The position numbers were made by a program, and so were the translations under genes. Below the pieces are notes generated by a model, which did not search any database, was not told the DNA's origin, and worked only from the letters and a program-made list of their open reading frames with translations. From NCBI GenBank assembly GCA_027943335.1, contig BSBK01002928.1, forward strand, positions 294,501-358,500: a stretch of DNA of 64,000 bases. Direction: 5' to 3'. Shown here piece after piece: positions 1 through 11,264 of this stretch. Source of the stretch: Chamaecyparis obtusa (Eukaryota > Streptophyta > Pinopsida > Cupressales > Cupressaceae). Position 1 is the stretch's first letter. Every line of letters starts with the position of its first letter.

Positions 1-1260
1 TAACAGAAAAGAAGATCAACTTTGCATGGAGATACTCAGATATGCCAAGGTTGGATCCTAATCTTATAATGCACCATTTATCTATAGCTCCAAATGTTAA
101 ACCTGTTAAGCAAAAATTGAGAAAGATGCATCCACATGTTGCACTCTTGGTAAAAGCTGAATTAGAGAAGATCCTAAAAGTTGGATTTATCTAAGTTATT
201 GATTACATTGAATGGATCTCTAATATTGTACCTATTTATAAACCAGACAAATCTATAATAGTGTGCACAAATTTCAGAGATGTGAACAAAGCATGCCCTA
301 AGGATGATTTTCCATTACCTAACATTGATATGATAGTGGACATGACGACGGGTTTTGAGATGTATTCTTTAATGGATGGTTTTTCTAGATATAATCAAAT
401 CAAAATTGCTCCAGAAGATCAAGATAAAACTGCTTTCACATGTGCATGGGGTACCTTCTACTGGAATGTCATGCCATTTGGGCTTAAGAATGTTGGTGCT
501 ACATATCAGAGAGCTATGACTTCTATTTTTCATGACATGATGCACCAAACTATGGAGGATTATGTTGATGATACATTAGAAAAATCTATGATTAGAGCTA
601 AACATCTAAATGACTTGAGCAAGATACTAGACAAAATGGAAAAATTTAGTCTCAGACTAAATCCTAAGAAGTGTGTTTTTGGTGTCACTTCTGGAAAGCT
701 TTTAGGCTACATTGTTTCAAAGAAAGGAATTGAAGTAGATCCAGCTAAAGTTAAAGCTATCATGGAGATGCAACCTCCCAAGAACATCAGTCAAATGAGA
801 ACATTACAAGGGAGAGTACAATCTATTAGACACTTCATATCTCAGCTAGCAAACATATCACAACCTTTTACAAAGACATTACATAAAGGTGTGACCTTTG
901 CATGGAACGAGGAATGTGAAAAGAATTTTGACCATATCAAGAAGTATCTATCAAATCCTCCTATCTTGATGCCTCCTATTCAAGGGAAGCCTTTAATCTT
1001 ATATGTCTCTGCTATAGATACATCACTAGGGGCATTGCTTGCACATCATGATGAGAACAAGAAGGAAAGAGCTATATACTATATCAGTAGAACATTGGTG
1101 GCATATGAAAAGAATTATTTTATGATTGAAAAGGCTTGTCTAGCTATGATATTTTTGTCATAGAAATTGAGACATTATATGTTGGCTCATACCACACATT
1201 TAGTAGCTAAAATTGATCCACTAAAGTACCTACTAGCAAAGCTGCCCTCACGGGTAGATT
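1..1260 (+). pseudogene. Gypsy reverse transcriptase and first RNase H (decayed)
   Basis: Upstream of the first Met at 261 the same frame already reads RT N-terminal sequence (LRKMHPHVALLVKAELEKIL), broken by a stop near 194. The main frame 261-1163 shows TNFRDVNKACPKDDFPLP, the palm motif YVDD in EDYVDDTLEKS, and LRLNPKKCVFGVTSGKLLGY. Next comes Gypsy RNase H (LILYVSAIDTSLGALLAHHD). It stops at 1161-1163 in the middle of RNase H, after which matching sequence continues (KLRHYMLAHTTHLVAKIDPL). The enzyme normally copies element RNA into cDNA inside virus-like particles. Stops show that this copy is nonfunctional. Confidence 0.85.
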
Positions 1261-1273
1261 AGCCAAATGGGTC

Positions 1274-2053
1274 ATGCTCTTAAGTGAATTTGACATTGAA
1301 TATGTTGAAAGAAAAGCTATGCAAGGCCAAGTTATTGCTGATCAGTTAGCAGATGTGCCTTTGATTGATGATACACCAATGCAAATGGAATTTCCAAATT
1401 CCTTTATCATGAATCTTTCTTCTAGAGAATGGCAATTGTTCTTTGATGGCTCTTATACACAGAATGGATTTGGAGCAGGTATCTTGTTTATCACTCCTTA
1501 AGGATACTCCATTCCTAAGGCATTTAGAATCAAATTTCCATGTACAAACAATATTGTTGAATATGAAGCCCTTTTGAATGGTATGAAAATAGCAATTGAG
1601 TGGAGGGTAACAAAATTACACATTCATGGAGACTCACAACTTGTAATACATCAAGTCAATGATGTGTACCAAACAAAGGATGAAAAGCTCATTCCATACA
1701 AGAGAATGGTAGATGATCTAATGAAATATTTCATATCTATCACATTTGAGCAAATTCGTAGAACAAAGAATAAGGTTACCGATGCAATGTCAATGCTATC
1801 TACTTTATTACAGCAACCTGAACATGAGCTACGCTACGAGTTCCTGGTGGAAGCACTATCTTATCCTGCATATGACTCCCCTGATACCCATATGATCTAC
1901 ACTGTTGTAGGTCATGATTCATCCAGATATAAAAACCTATTCTCCTATCTCAAAGACCAAATCATTCCCGATACCTTTAACCATCATGAAAATAGATACC
2001 TTATCCGTAATGCCTCCCGATATGTCATAATTGGTCATGATCTGTACAAATGA
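1274..2053 (+). pseudogene. second (archaeal-like) RNase H domain, Tat lineage
   Basis: Residues after the Gypsy RNase H tether read WQLFFDGSYTQNGFGAG, the start of an RNase H fold with the first catalytic Asp in FDGS. After a stop at 1499-1501 the same frame continues with NNIVEYEALLNGMKIAIEW (second acidic position in the E of VEYEAL) and LHIHGDSQLVIHQVN (third, GDS). Two successive RNase H domains are the hallmark of Tat-type elements. One premature stop divides the domain, so it is a pseudogene. The frame then runs on through a tether to the integrase at about 2053. Confidence 0.75.
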
Positions 2054-3181
2054 GGTATAGATGGTATGCTACTTAGATGTTTAGAACGGGAAGAGTCTCA
2101 ACATGTGTTAAAAAAAGTCCATGATGGTATTTGTGGGTCACACTTGAATGATTTAACACTAGCTCAAAAAATTATTAGGGCTGGGTACTATTGACCGGAA
2201 ATGGAGAAAGAGTCTATCAAGTTTGCTAAGAACTATCAAAAGTGCCAAGTGCATGGAAACTTAATTCATGCTCCAGGGAGAGATCTAATCCCCTTCACTA
2301 CACAATGGCCTTTTCATCAATGGGCATTTGATCTTATAGGATCCATACATCCTCATTCTTCTAATGGGCATACCCACATTATTACAGCTACAGATTATTT
2401 CACGAAATGGGTAGAAGCAGTCCCTTTAACACAAGCAACTGGAAAGCAAATCTCTATGTTCATCTTGAACTACATCATATGTCAGTATGGTATTCCACAT
2501 TCTATAGTCACAGATAATGGTGGACAATTTAAGAACAAAGACTTAGATAATCTATGTGCCAAATTCAAGATTACACAACATTGGTCATCTATGTACTATC
2601 CTCAATGGAATGGACAAGCAAAGGCTTTAAACAAGAATCTATTGAAAATCTTGCACCGTACAGTTAATAAAATAGGAAGAGACTAGCATCTCATGATCAT
2701 TCCAGCTCTCTGGGCCTACATAACAAGTATCAAAATACCTACTGGGGTTACACCTTTTGCTTTAGTTTATGGGTCTGAAGCAGTACTGCCTATTGAGGTT
2801 GAAATCCCATCACTAAGAATCAAAATGCATGGTCTAGTAACTGATGATGAATACAGAGTGTCTAGGTTGCAAGAACTTGAACTACTAGATGAGTGAAGAC
2901 AAGCAGCGTATGATCATCTCAGAGTATATTAGAAGAGAATCTCTAGAGGCTACAACAAGAAAGTCAGACACAGAGAATTTCAGGTTGGTGATCTAGTCTT
3001 GAGAGAGAATCCTAAAAATCAATCACATAGAGAGTGCAAGGGGAAGTTTGAACCTAACTGGCTGGGTCCCTTTGTAATCACTGCTACTATTGGCTCTAGT
3101 GCCTATCAACTCTCAACGACTGAAGGAGAACAACTCTGAGAACCAATCAACGTTCTCCATCTGAAGAAATTCTATGCCTAA
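2054..3181 (+). pseudogene. Gypsy integrase (decayed, catalytic Glu lost)
   Basis: The N-terminal zinc-binding region is recognisable (KKVHDGICGSHLND, then FAKNYQKCQVHG), but one of its Cys positions reads Asn. The core has the first two catalytic Asp residues (HQWAFDLIGSIH and IVTDNGGQFKN). The position that normally holds the catalytic Glu, after NGQA, is Lys (QWNGQAKALNKN). Stops fall near 2684, 2894 and 2930. The C-terminal domain (FQVGDLVLRENPK, then WLGPFVITATIGSSAYQL) follows in frame, with a further stop, and the polyprotein ends with TAA at 3179-3181. In live elements integrase joins cDNA to the chromosome; this copy cannot. Confidence 0.85.
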
Positions 3182-5515
3182 GGCATTCAGTCTATGATAA
3201 AATGTCCTAAAAAAATCTTTAAAATTGGAAAAAGTCTTGAAAAAATGAACATCTTGGTGAAAACCTAGCCATAGGCGCCTTGATGATTCACAAAAAAAAG
3301 TAAAAATATCGAAAGTACAAAAAAAAATTTAAAAAATTTAAAATATAAAAAAAATGAGAAAAAGAAAAAGTGCCTTGGTGAAAACCTGGAAATAGGCGCC
3401 TTGGTAGCAAAAATAGAATCTCTGCCAAGATGGTGAAAACCTAGAAAATGGGCACCACTTGTTCAAAATGCTCCATCTGTCAGTGCAATCTTGGTCTTTC
3501 CCAGCTTTCAGTCTTGCTTTTGTTTGTACATATCTCCCAGTTTGTTCCTATTTTCCTATTTTCAATAAGTAAATCTGTACACCAATCGGTTCAAGCTTTT
3601 GTATCCTATCAATGTTCAAACTTGGGGGCAATCAAAGTCATATCCTATGGCCTTTAATGTATCTTAGACATATCATATCCAGTTAGAGTCCTTTGAAACT
3701 TTATTTGAGTCAGTCAGTCTGCGTCCTCTCCAGAAAGGATTTTGCATCTACAATAACGCAATCAGACATCAAACTGAAAACAATCTATGCTTTTTACATG
3801 CTTTTATCTCCTTGTATGCTTAATGATTCACATTGATATTTTTGCATATTGTGTCCCTTCGAGCTCTTCAATGATGTCCTTTTCAGGATTTAGAGAGTGA
3901 TGAGTGGGGGCATAATCTTTTCTTTGTTTTTTGCTTGTATGTGAAAATCTAACAACTTTGGAAATTCTAGATTGAAATGGTGTCCGTCTGTAAGAGCCTC
4001 TATCTCAAATTGGATGGCCATGAGTACCTCGACCATTGATACCTAAAAAATTCAAAGAATTTTGATCTAACTATTGTATTTTTGAGTGAGTTCTTTCTCC
4101 TACTATGAAACATGATCTTGCCTAAGGATGTGAACGATAAAGGGTCACTACGGGTAATTCACACTGGATTTAGAATGATCTCTTGACTATTTGATGTGTT
4201 TGCACACAAAGCATATTCTAGTCATCACAACATCTATGTTTTGATGCTTATACAAATTGCTATATCAAAATGGACAAGATATTCAAGTCATCCTGGCATT
4301 TGTGCCTTGGTGCTTGTATCTAATTCGACATTCTGAAAACAAAATCAATATTCATATGTCCATGGTTGTCTCACCAGTGGGCGTTGTATTGATTCTTGAG
4401 CATACAAATTAGTATTCATATGTTTATGGTTTTATAAACTAGTGGGCATTGTATTGATTTATCCGGTTACCTAAAAACTCAATGATGACAAATGACCGAC
4501 ACATGATCAGTGACTAGGTCCTAGGTCTTAGGTTTGCATTTCATTTTGCACTTTGCATGATCTCACAAATTTCTTGAGCACTTAAATGATTCTTCAAAAA
4601 AATAAAAATAAAAATGACACAAGAGTTGAATCTCACATGAAGGTTCTTCCAACGAAACATCAAGTAGAATCCTTTTTCGGGATCAAAATCAAAATCTGAG
4701 ATCATTCATATTATTCACTACTTGCATAATCAACCTTCAATCATCATAGAAATCCAGAATTCAAGTGATTATCTTACATCAAACTATTAAAATTTTAACT
4801 TGGTCAACTATGGTCAACTCATGGTCAAACCTAGTCAAACTTGGTCTTTAGGACCTCTAAATGATGCAGAACGTGTTCTCGAATGTGTATAACCACTTCT
4901 CAAATCAATTAACATGTTTCTAAACTACAACACTGACTTTTCTTGTCAGATTTCAATTTTAATCCCGAAGGGGGCATGGTATTGCACATCATTCAAGTCT
5001 GTAACTCAATTATGTCAATCAAATCTTTCCTCAGTAATCAAGACAACAACCACGTCTAGTTGTTGATTCATCTAAAGTCCTCGTCACTTGGGGAAAATCT
5101 ATCATCGCTTGGGCCATATCCATATCAATCTGGTATCCTAAATCTATCTTGTAAATTGTATCAGCTTTTGTAAATATCGGTTCATTAGTGTTATTTCCTT
5201 GGTTCTTCGTAACTAATGGGTTCAGGATGCGATACCAATATGATTCATACAAGGACATTAAGGTCTAGAATCAGTCACTCACTTCTTCGCAATCATAAGG
5301 TTCAAAATCAGGTGTTTTTGCACTTTTTCATAATCACCAGTTCATTGTTGCTATAGTTGACATTATCTTTGATCAGTCATGACCTAAATCTCAAATCTTG
5401 AATCTTTAAATCTTTCAATCAATTTTTGTCTCAGAATTGGTTCATCTTTCAAATCAGTTTCATACATATATCATACACAGACTATTCTTTGAACCACTAC
5501 GCTTTGCATAGTGAT
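3182..5515 (+). other. long noncoding 3' region of the Tat element
   Basis: About 2.3 kb separate the pol stop from the polypurine tract. No convincing gene is seen. Near 3258-3460 there are three imperfect copies of a short motif of the form GGTGAAAACC...TAGGCGCC, separated by A-rich stretches. Long 3' untranslated regions are normal for this lineage. An antisense ORF at 5031-5258 has no recognised domain. Confidence 0.6.
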
Positions 5516-5531
5516 TCAAAGAGGGGCAAAA
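5516..5531 (+). promoter_or_regulatory. polypurine tract of the Tat element
   Basis: The sequence TCAAAGAGGGGCAAAA lies directly before the TG that opens the LTR at 5532. This is where plus-strand cDNA synthesis is primed. Confidence 0.8.
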
Positions 5532-6793
5532 TGTAATACCCCAAAAATGGGCTATAGGTTCATTAACCTCCTACATCTTCAATTTGAATGAAATCGACAT
5601 CAAAGTCCTAACCTAAGGCACATCTGCACAATATTGAATCCTAATTGATTATCCTAAATTCTGCATCGGGGAATATTCCTAACAATATTCCTATTTATTC
5701 CTATTATTCTTAATTTAATAATTATTTGGCGATAAATCTTATTTATCCTAAAGTTTGATTAATTGAATATTTTGAATATTTAATTAATCAGATTTAATAC
5801 TGCCACTTAATTATTTAATTAGATTTAATTAAATTATTCCTAAATTGTATTATTTAAATTTTGACAATAAATCTAAAAATCTTACGAGTAATTGATTAAA
5901 TTCCTATTTAATTAATTAAAGTCAGTTGTCAAATTTAATAATATAGTTTTGAATAAAGTTTGATTTAATAATTGATTAACCCATAAATCAATTATTTTTA
6001 ATTCAAAAATCAGTTAAGTTGAGGATAAATCACTTTATTTATTTAATTAATTCATAATTAATTATGCACATTCAAAGAGCAGTTAAACTCAAAATCAAGA
6101 AATCAATGCAAGTTGTTAACTTTTGGAAACTCAACATTCTATTTTGGGTTCAAAGTTGATCTAAACTTCCAATTTGAGTTAAAAAGTTGTTCTTGCATGC
6201 TTTTGCATGATTTTTGTGAGTTAATTATCTCTGATTTCCTGATAACTCAAAAATCAACCTGAGTTTATCAAGAGTGATTTATGGCTTTTCTCAATGCATC
6301 CTCAAAGCCTTGGATTTCTATAAAACCAAGGCTCAGCTCTTCATAATTACAACACTCAGATTTGCACAATTACTCTGGCGAATTGGCGATTGAAGGATTG
6401 AGCATTTGCGACAGGTGATTTGTGAGATCTTTCATAGTTGATCATTTAGATTTTACATAGTTTCTTATTCATAGTTTCATACTCATTCATAGCATTTTTA
6501 GATCAAATCTGCATTCCAATTTCATTCATTTTGGATTAATTTCATACAGTTTTCCATATTATTGCACAAAAAATCCAAAAATATAGCTTAATTTGCATTC
6601 ATAATCTTTCATATTTTTGCATTCAAATCCTTTGTTTAGGTGTTGCATTGTCACTGGTCTTGGTCTGATCTGAGAGTATCATACTCGCACCTACTAGAAG
6701 GCAGTAAATCACCTAGTTAGTTTAGTTTCCATTTCATTGTATGATTTTGGTTTTTGCTAACCTCTAATGTTTTACTGAAGTGTTGTGTCTACA
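5532..6793 (+). repeat. 3' LTR of the Tat element
   Basis: It begins TGTAATACCCC right after the polypurine tract and most likely ends ...GTCTACA at 6793, where antisense gag sequence takes over within a few tens of bases. Length is about 1.26 kb. A TATA box (TATAAAA) sits at 6319-6325 and would mark the U3/R boundary about 30 bp further on. The right edge is inferred from the TG...CA rule and could be off by about 30 bp because no second LTR is available for alignment. Confidence 0.7.
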
Positions 6794-7441
6794 GCTAGGT
6801 ACAAAATTCACACACACAATTTTCTCTTGGATGGAAACCCTCAAACCATTCAGGTATCTACCAATTCTTTCCACATCATCTTCATCATGTCCAGATCTGA
6901 TATCTAATCTATAGAATTCCTCAGTATACTCTTTTACTGAGCTATCTTTCTATCTCAAACTTTGCATTCGCCGAACTAGGTTAATTTGATAATCACAAGG
7001 TAAGAACTTTCCTTTCAATTTATTGACCATTTTACTCCATACCTTGATTTTTTCTTTTTCTTTCCTTTTTCTATCCAGTTGCAGATGTTCCCACCATAAG
7101 GATGCATGACTTTTCAACTTTGTGCTTGCAATCTTCACCTTCTTATCCTCAGGAATGTTTTCATATTCAAAATACTTTTCCATCTCGGTGATCCAGTCCA
7201 CCAATTCATCAGAATCTAGCTTTCCACTATACTCAGGAGGATTAGAATGTGGTGTTGACTTCAGACTTGTCAAAGCCTTCAAAAATCTTTCTTCTCCTTG
7301 ATCCATAATAGCAGCAGGTTCTGCATTCGCATGTTCTTCTTCAATTTCATCATCACTAACATCTTCAAGATGTCTGCCTCTTCTTTGGGGTATTTCCACT
7401 GCTTCTAATCTAATAGCAATTTGTCTTAGCATATTTTCCAA
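6794..7441 (-). pseudogene. gag of an antisense Gypsy (probably chromovirus) element, truncated
   Basis: Read on the minus strand from the Met at 7441: an acidic N-terminal region, then a retrotransposon gag core with PPEYSGKLDSDELVDWITEM, KLKSHASLWWEHL and NKLKGKFLPCDYQINLVRRM. An in-frame TAG at 6950-6952 is followed in the same frame by SVKEYTEEFYRLDI and ERIGRYLNGLRVSIQ. Gag forms the particle that packages element RNA. The frame is cut off where the Tat LTR inserted, so everything downstream of gag lies left of the window or is lost. The 5' leader and LTR of this element are found to the right, split by the CACTA transposon. Confidence 0.8.
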
Positions 7442-7608
7442 TCATGAATCTACATCTCACCTCCCATGAACCATCTCTACAACCCTCTGCAATTGCAGGT
7501 CAGATCGCAATTTGCTACCCCACAATAATTCAACTAGGGCTTCAAGAGGAACCTACAAACCTAGATCCGTAGACCTAGATCAAGATCTCACCTCACTTTG
7601 ATACCACC
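7442..7608 (-). other. 5' leader and primer binding site of the antisense Gypsy element
   Basis: On the minus strand this reads GGTGGTATCAAAGTGAGG and then leads to the gag start. TGGTATCAAAG is the usual binding site for the 3' end of methionine tRNA (plus-strand complement about 7596-7606). The CACTA element interrupts the few bases between this site and the LTR end at 24594. Confidence 0.7.
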
Positions 7609-7636
7609 CACTACTACATTTGGGGCCAAATTTTGA
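7609..7636 (+). repeat. left terminal inverted repeat of the CACTA element
   Basis: 28 bases beginning CACTACTACATTTGGGGCC, identical to the reverse complement of 24563-24590. Preceded by the target duplication ACC. Confidence 0.92.
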
Positions 7637-8183
7637 TGGCCATTTGTTGGATTTGCAATGCTCATTTGTCAGACTTTCGACACATGAGTCTATCATCATT
7701 TTTGCATAGAAGATTGCAACAGAAGACCTATCTGTTAGTTTACCGACACCATGTTACGTCAGAAACTTGCATATGACAACAACTTCGTTATGGCATTTCC
7801 TACGATTCATCCATCAGAATTCTGATAACAAGACCGATCAGAAATATACAATCTTTGTCAGAACTTACTGTCGAAACCATATTGTTTTGACATTAGAATT
7901 GTTGGAATATCGATAGTTTTCATCAAATTCTAATAGATCTACCTGTCGGTGATATGGCCTCACTATCGAAAGTTCTGTTGAATATTTTCTATTTACGACA
8001 CTTGAACTGTCAGAATAGCGATAGTTGTGCAGTATTTTCTGACAAGATACCATGTTGAACATATAGCATTATTGTCGCAAGGAATGTCATAAATTGCTTT
8101 TTTTTGACATTTTGTCTGTCGAATGCATAGCGCTTCCATCAAAACTAATGCTAAAGTGTCAAAAAACTGACAGATAGGCACAT
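7637..8183. repeat. subterminal repeat region of the CACTA left end
   Basis: At least ten short motifs of the type TGTCAGAA, TGTCGAAA or their complements occur at irregular spacing, for example near 7668, 7757, 7856, 7868, 7966 and 8007. The right end has fewer, near 24465-24560. In CACTA elements such arrays bind the transposase. The small antisense ORFs here (7865-8202) have no recognised domain and are likely chance. Confidence 0.6.
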
Positions 8184-8631
8184 TAAAGTTAACACAACTC
8201 AAGAGACCATCATAGGTTGTCTCTTTCTTCAGTCTATATTATTGATAGAATGTTTTACCTTTCATTAGCTCATCAAATCCGGGGATTTGAAAGAATTTAA
8301 TAGAATATTTTCATGACAACGTATATTATTTAAGTTGACGTTGCATGAATTTATCTACTTTGCGCACATGTAGACTATGAGGACGGTGATAAAGAAGCAT
8401 TGCCATGGGAGGGGATGCTTCTTTATCGCCATCTTCATAGTATACAAGTGTGCGAAGTAGATAAATTTGTGCAATGTCAACTTAAATAATATACGTTGTC
8501 ATGAAAATATTCTATTAAATTCTTTCAAATCCCTAGATTTGATGAGCTAATGAAAGGTAATACATTTTGTCAATAATATAGACCAAAGAAAGAGACAACC
8601 TATGATGGTCTCTTGAGTTGTGTTATCTTTA
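8184..8631. repeat. long foldback: about 217-bp inverted arms with a 14-nt loop
   Basis: Arm 8184-8400 and arm 8415-8631 are near-perfect reverse complements. The outer ends pair AACACAACTCAAGAGACC with GGTCTCTTGAGTTGTGTT, and the inner ends pair AAGAAGCAT with ATGCTTCTT, around the loop 8401-8414. A transcript in either direction would form one long, nearly perfect hairpin. It may be a MITE trapped in the CACTA or a small-RNA precursor. I did not find a clear flanking duplication. Confidence 0.88.
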
Positions 8632-9117
8632 GTCCTAGCTACCTATTGATCATCGAGAATAATCATCGCCTTGCATTTATGTACACTGCACAAATTGATC
8701 ACAGTCTCACAAAAACATTTTACACTTTTACATCTCATCAATACTGGAGGCCTAAAGTAATTTTATACGATCACTAGTACATTTCGTGCATGGATGAGAA
8801 AACAGTATCCAAAGTTTCTAGATAACCATTTTTTAGAAGAGGAATGAGTAGAGGCCAAAGAAGGGATAATTGTGAAGGTTTTATAGATGTAGGTTACTGA
8901 ATCATCATCTCTGCACTGGTACTCAATCTGGCCTCCACTCCATATATGTCTTCTCATAATCTAAAAACTCTCCATCATTGATTCTCATCATTTTTTCAGC
9001 ATCTATGTGGACTGAGACCTTAAATTATTGAGCTTCTCTTTGTTTCGAGAATAGTTTAACATTCTCTACTTAACAGGGCTAACCACGTGAAAGTGGAAGC
9101 TCACCTAGCCCCTCCTA

Positions 9118-9198
9118 GGAACCTCTTATGATCCTTTACGACATTTTAAGACCTCTAAGATGTATTCTTAGGGATCGTAAAGGGTCATAAGGGGTCGT
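9118..9198. repeat. foldback, about 25-bp arms
   Basis: CTCTTATGATCCTTTACGA near 9121 pairs with TCGTAAAGGGTCATAAGG near 9175-9193, leaving a loop of about 35 nt. The preceding block at 9025-9115 recurs at 16405-16490, so it belongs to a repeated module of the element. Confidence 0.7.
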
Positions 9199-9203
9199 GG
9201 GAC

Positions 9204-9392
9204 ACAACAGCTAAGAAACATAAATGTAGGCATCATGGTCACAATTTTTTGGAGACACAACATATTTGAGTGGTTTTCCAAGACGTTGCAAAGTAGTGGT
9301 TTCTTTGCATCATCTAAAAATAGCACTCAATTATGTTGTGTCTCCAAAAAATTGTGACCATGATACCTACAATTATGTTTCTCAGCTGTTGT
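9204..9392. repeat. foldback, about 69-bp arms with a 51-nt loop
   Basis: Arm 9204-9272 (starting ACAACAGCTAAGAAACATAA) is nearly complementary to arm 9324-9392, which ends TTATGTTTCTCAGCTGTTGT. It directly follows the 9118-9198 foldback. Confidence 0.82.
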
Positions 9393-9452
9393 GATATGTA
9401 CATTGCAGTCTGTCATTGTTGCAGCAGCAGAGCCTATATTCCACAACAAAAA

Positions 9453-9532
9453 GGAAGACATCTTTTTAGCCTGGGTCTAGATCCTACCCCAATTGTCAAA
9501 GGATCCAGGGCCAAGCTCAAAAGATGTCTTCC
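9453..9532. repeat. foldback, about 33-bp arms
   Basis: GGAAGACATCTTTT at 9453-9466 pairs with AAAAGATGTCTTCC at 9519-9532. The pairing continues imperfectly through GATCCT/AGGATC around a short loop. It is the fourth foldback within 1.4 kb. Confidence 0.75.
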
Positions 9533-10582
9533 CATTCTGTCTACAACATTGTGTCCATCCATGATCTCAAGAATATCATCATCTTTCTACTCTTCATTTG
9601 CCAAAATATATCGCTTCTTCAAGCTTGTAGAGTAATCTTATTAATAAAAGAACTCTTGCCAACATTAGGGTACCCACAGATCAAAATAGTTGATGTTATT
9701 GGTGCTTGTGCTCAAGGATATCGATTCACTATTTTGAAATAACCAAATCATTTTTATTTCGATTGTAGAGAAAAGGAGTGGGAGAAAACGAGTGGGTGAA
9801 AGTTGATCGAGCGTGAGAGAAGGCATTGCATTTTATTTGATCATGAATGCTCTTTGAAATGACCAATCATGTTTTCTATTCAATTTTTTTTGGTGTTTTT
9901 TTTCCCCATATTCAGTAGATAAAAATCATGGCGGCAACCACTTAGCCATCTTTTTGATGTTCCAAGTATTTTACAAAGATATAGGTATGTGGATTTATCA
10001 TTCAGTTGCTTGCAGTTATTGGTCAAATGCAAATATTTTGTCAAGTTGAAAGGGCAAGATATCAGTTTGGTGTTTTCAGTTTATGTTAAAAGTTGATTTG
10101 GTAAAATCCTCAAAAAACACACTACATGTTCTAAAATGTAAAGAAGTTGAATGTTAAATGTAAGATATATATCTCATCCATAGTAATCAAAAGAAAGGAC
10201 ATGAAACTTATAAGGAGATTTACCAATCCAAAAATAGAAGCAAATAGGAAACATGATTGGTACCTTATGAATTGATTTTTGAGGTGCACAATCTTCATCA
10301 ATCTCCTGAGAACAAGACCCCTCCTCACGAAAAATGCATTTAACGGATTAAAAAAATCTACAAAACTAAACCAATGGCATGTTTAGAACAAAGAAATAGA
10401 TTGATAATAATATGCTAAAAATTCTATTATGTTTAATACACGCAAAAGGACCAGTCCCAACAATTCTTAAACATACTTTATATAATATGATAATAACATG
10501 CTAATTAAACTGACAAAGTTGTTATCTACATTTAATTTGCCAATTACTAATTATAGAAAAAACAAATTACAAAATTGAACCA

Positions 10583-10930
10583 ATGGCATGTTCTTCGTGC
10601 GGTACAAGGAAGATTTGGCTATGAAAAAAAAAAGTGAAACGGTCTCATCATTTTTATTTCGATTGGATAGAGGAGTGAAAGCTGAGCGCGAGAGAAGGTA
10701 TGTGATTTCTTCATCTTTTGAGCATCTGGCATCATATTCGACTGCAAATTTCAAATGCATTGCATTTTATTTGATCACGAATGCTCTTTGAAATGACCGC
10801 ATTCTACTGGTGTCATGCCCTCGCCCATGCTTTATCTCCATTATTTGATATTATTGGTGCTTGTGCTCAAGGATATCAATTCACTATTTTCAAATGTTTG
10901 GATCATTTAGACAGTTACATTTCCTGACTG
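10583..10930 (+). repeat. inverted copy of 24180-24440 within the CACTA
   Basis: Phrases such as GCTGAGCGCGAGAGAAGG, GATTTCTTCATCTTTTGAGC and TTTATTTGATCACGAATGC recur as reverse complements at 24270-24440. A related partial copy is at 9750-9860. No gene is seen; the short ORFs here are chance. Confidence 0.75.
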
Positions 10931-10967
10931 TTCCTCTAGTACACAGTCAGGAAATGTAACTGTCTAA
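10907..10967. repeat. perfect 25-bp inverted repeat with an 11-nt loop
   Basis: TTAGACAGTTACATTTCCTG at 10907 onwards is followed, after the rest of the arm and an 11-nt loop, by its exact complement at 10943-10967. One arm with its flank recurs without the partner near 11505-11540 and 21205-21240, so the palindrome arose by rearrangement of a repeated module. Confidence 0.85.
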
Positions 10968-11264
10968 TGATTATATGTAATGTTGAATGGATTAAATGCT
11001 TTATTCTTGGTAGAAGTGAATGGAAGGAATAGTGTGTATTAAATGCAATCCAGTCACTTATTAAATGCTTTGGAGACTACTAGCTTGACTGTCCATGCGC
11101 TACCAGTGACAGAGATTCATTAAAGGATACAAAACCCTTCATTTTGGGGTTATTGTGTGTGGATTCAAATGTAGGTTTGATTTGGTTAATGTTTAGAAGA
11201 GATCAATAAAGTATTTAAAGACAATCTTACATGTTTGGAGAGGTTTGAGAGGCACTTATCATGA

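Larger units (their letters stand above)
1..6793 (+). mobile_element. Ty3/Gypsy Tat-lineage LTR retrotransposon, 3' part
   Basis: The window opens inside pol of a Gypsy element read on the + strand. Domain order is reverse transcriptase, Gypsy RNase H, a second RNase H, then integrase, followed by a long noncoding 3' region, a polypurine tract and a 3' LTR. The second RNase H ahead of integrase is the layout known for the plant Tat/Ogre lineage. The coding part has several in-frame stops and lost catalytic residues, so the copy is dead. The LTR ends inside an antisense Gypsy gag, so this element inserted into the antisense element. The 5' LTR lies outside the window, so the target duplication cannot be checked. 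Confidence 0.85.

Noticed and set aside
5031..5258. Antisense ORF in the 3' region of the Tat element
   Set aside because: Some Tat elements carry extra antisense ORFs, but this one is short and shows no recognisable domain.
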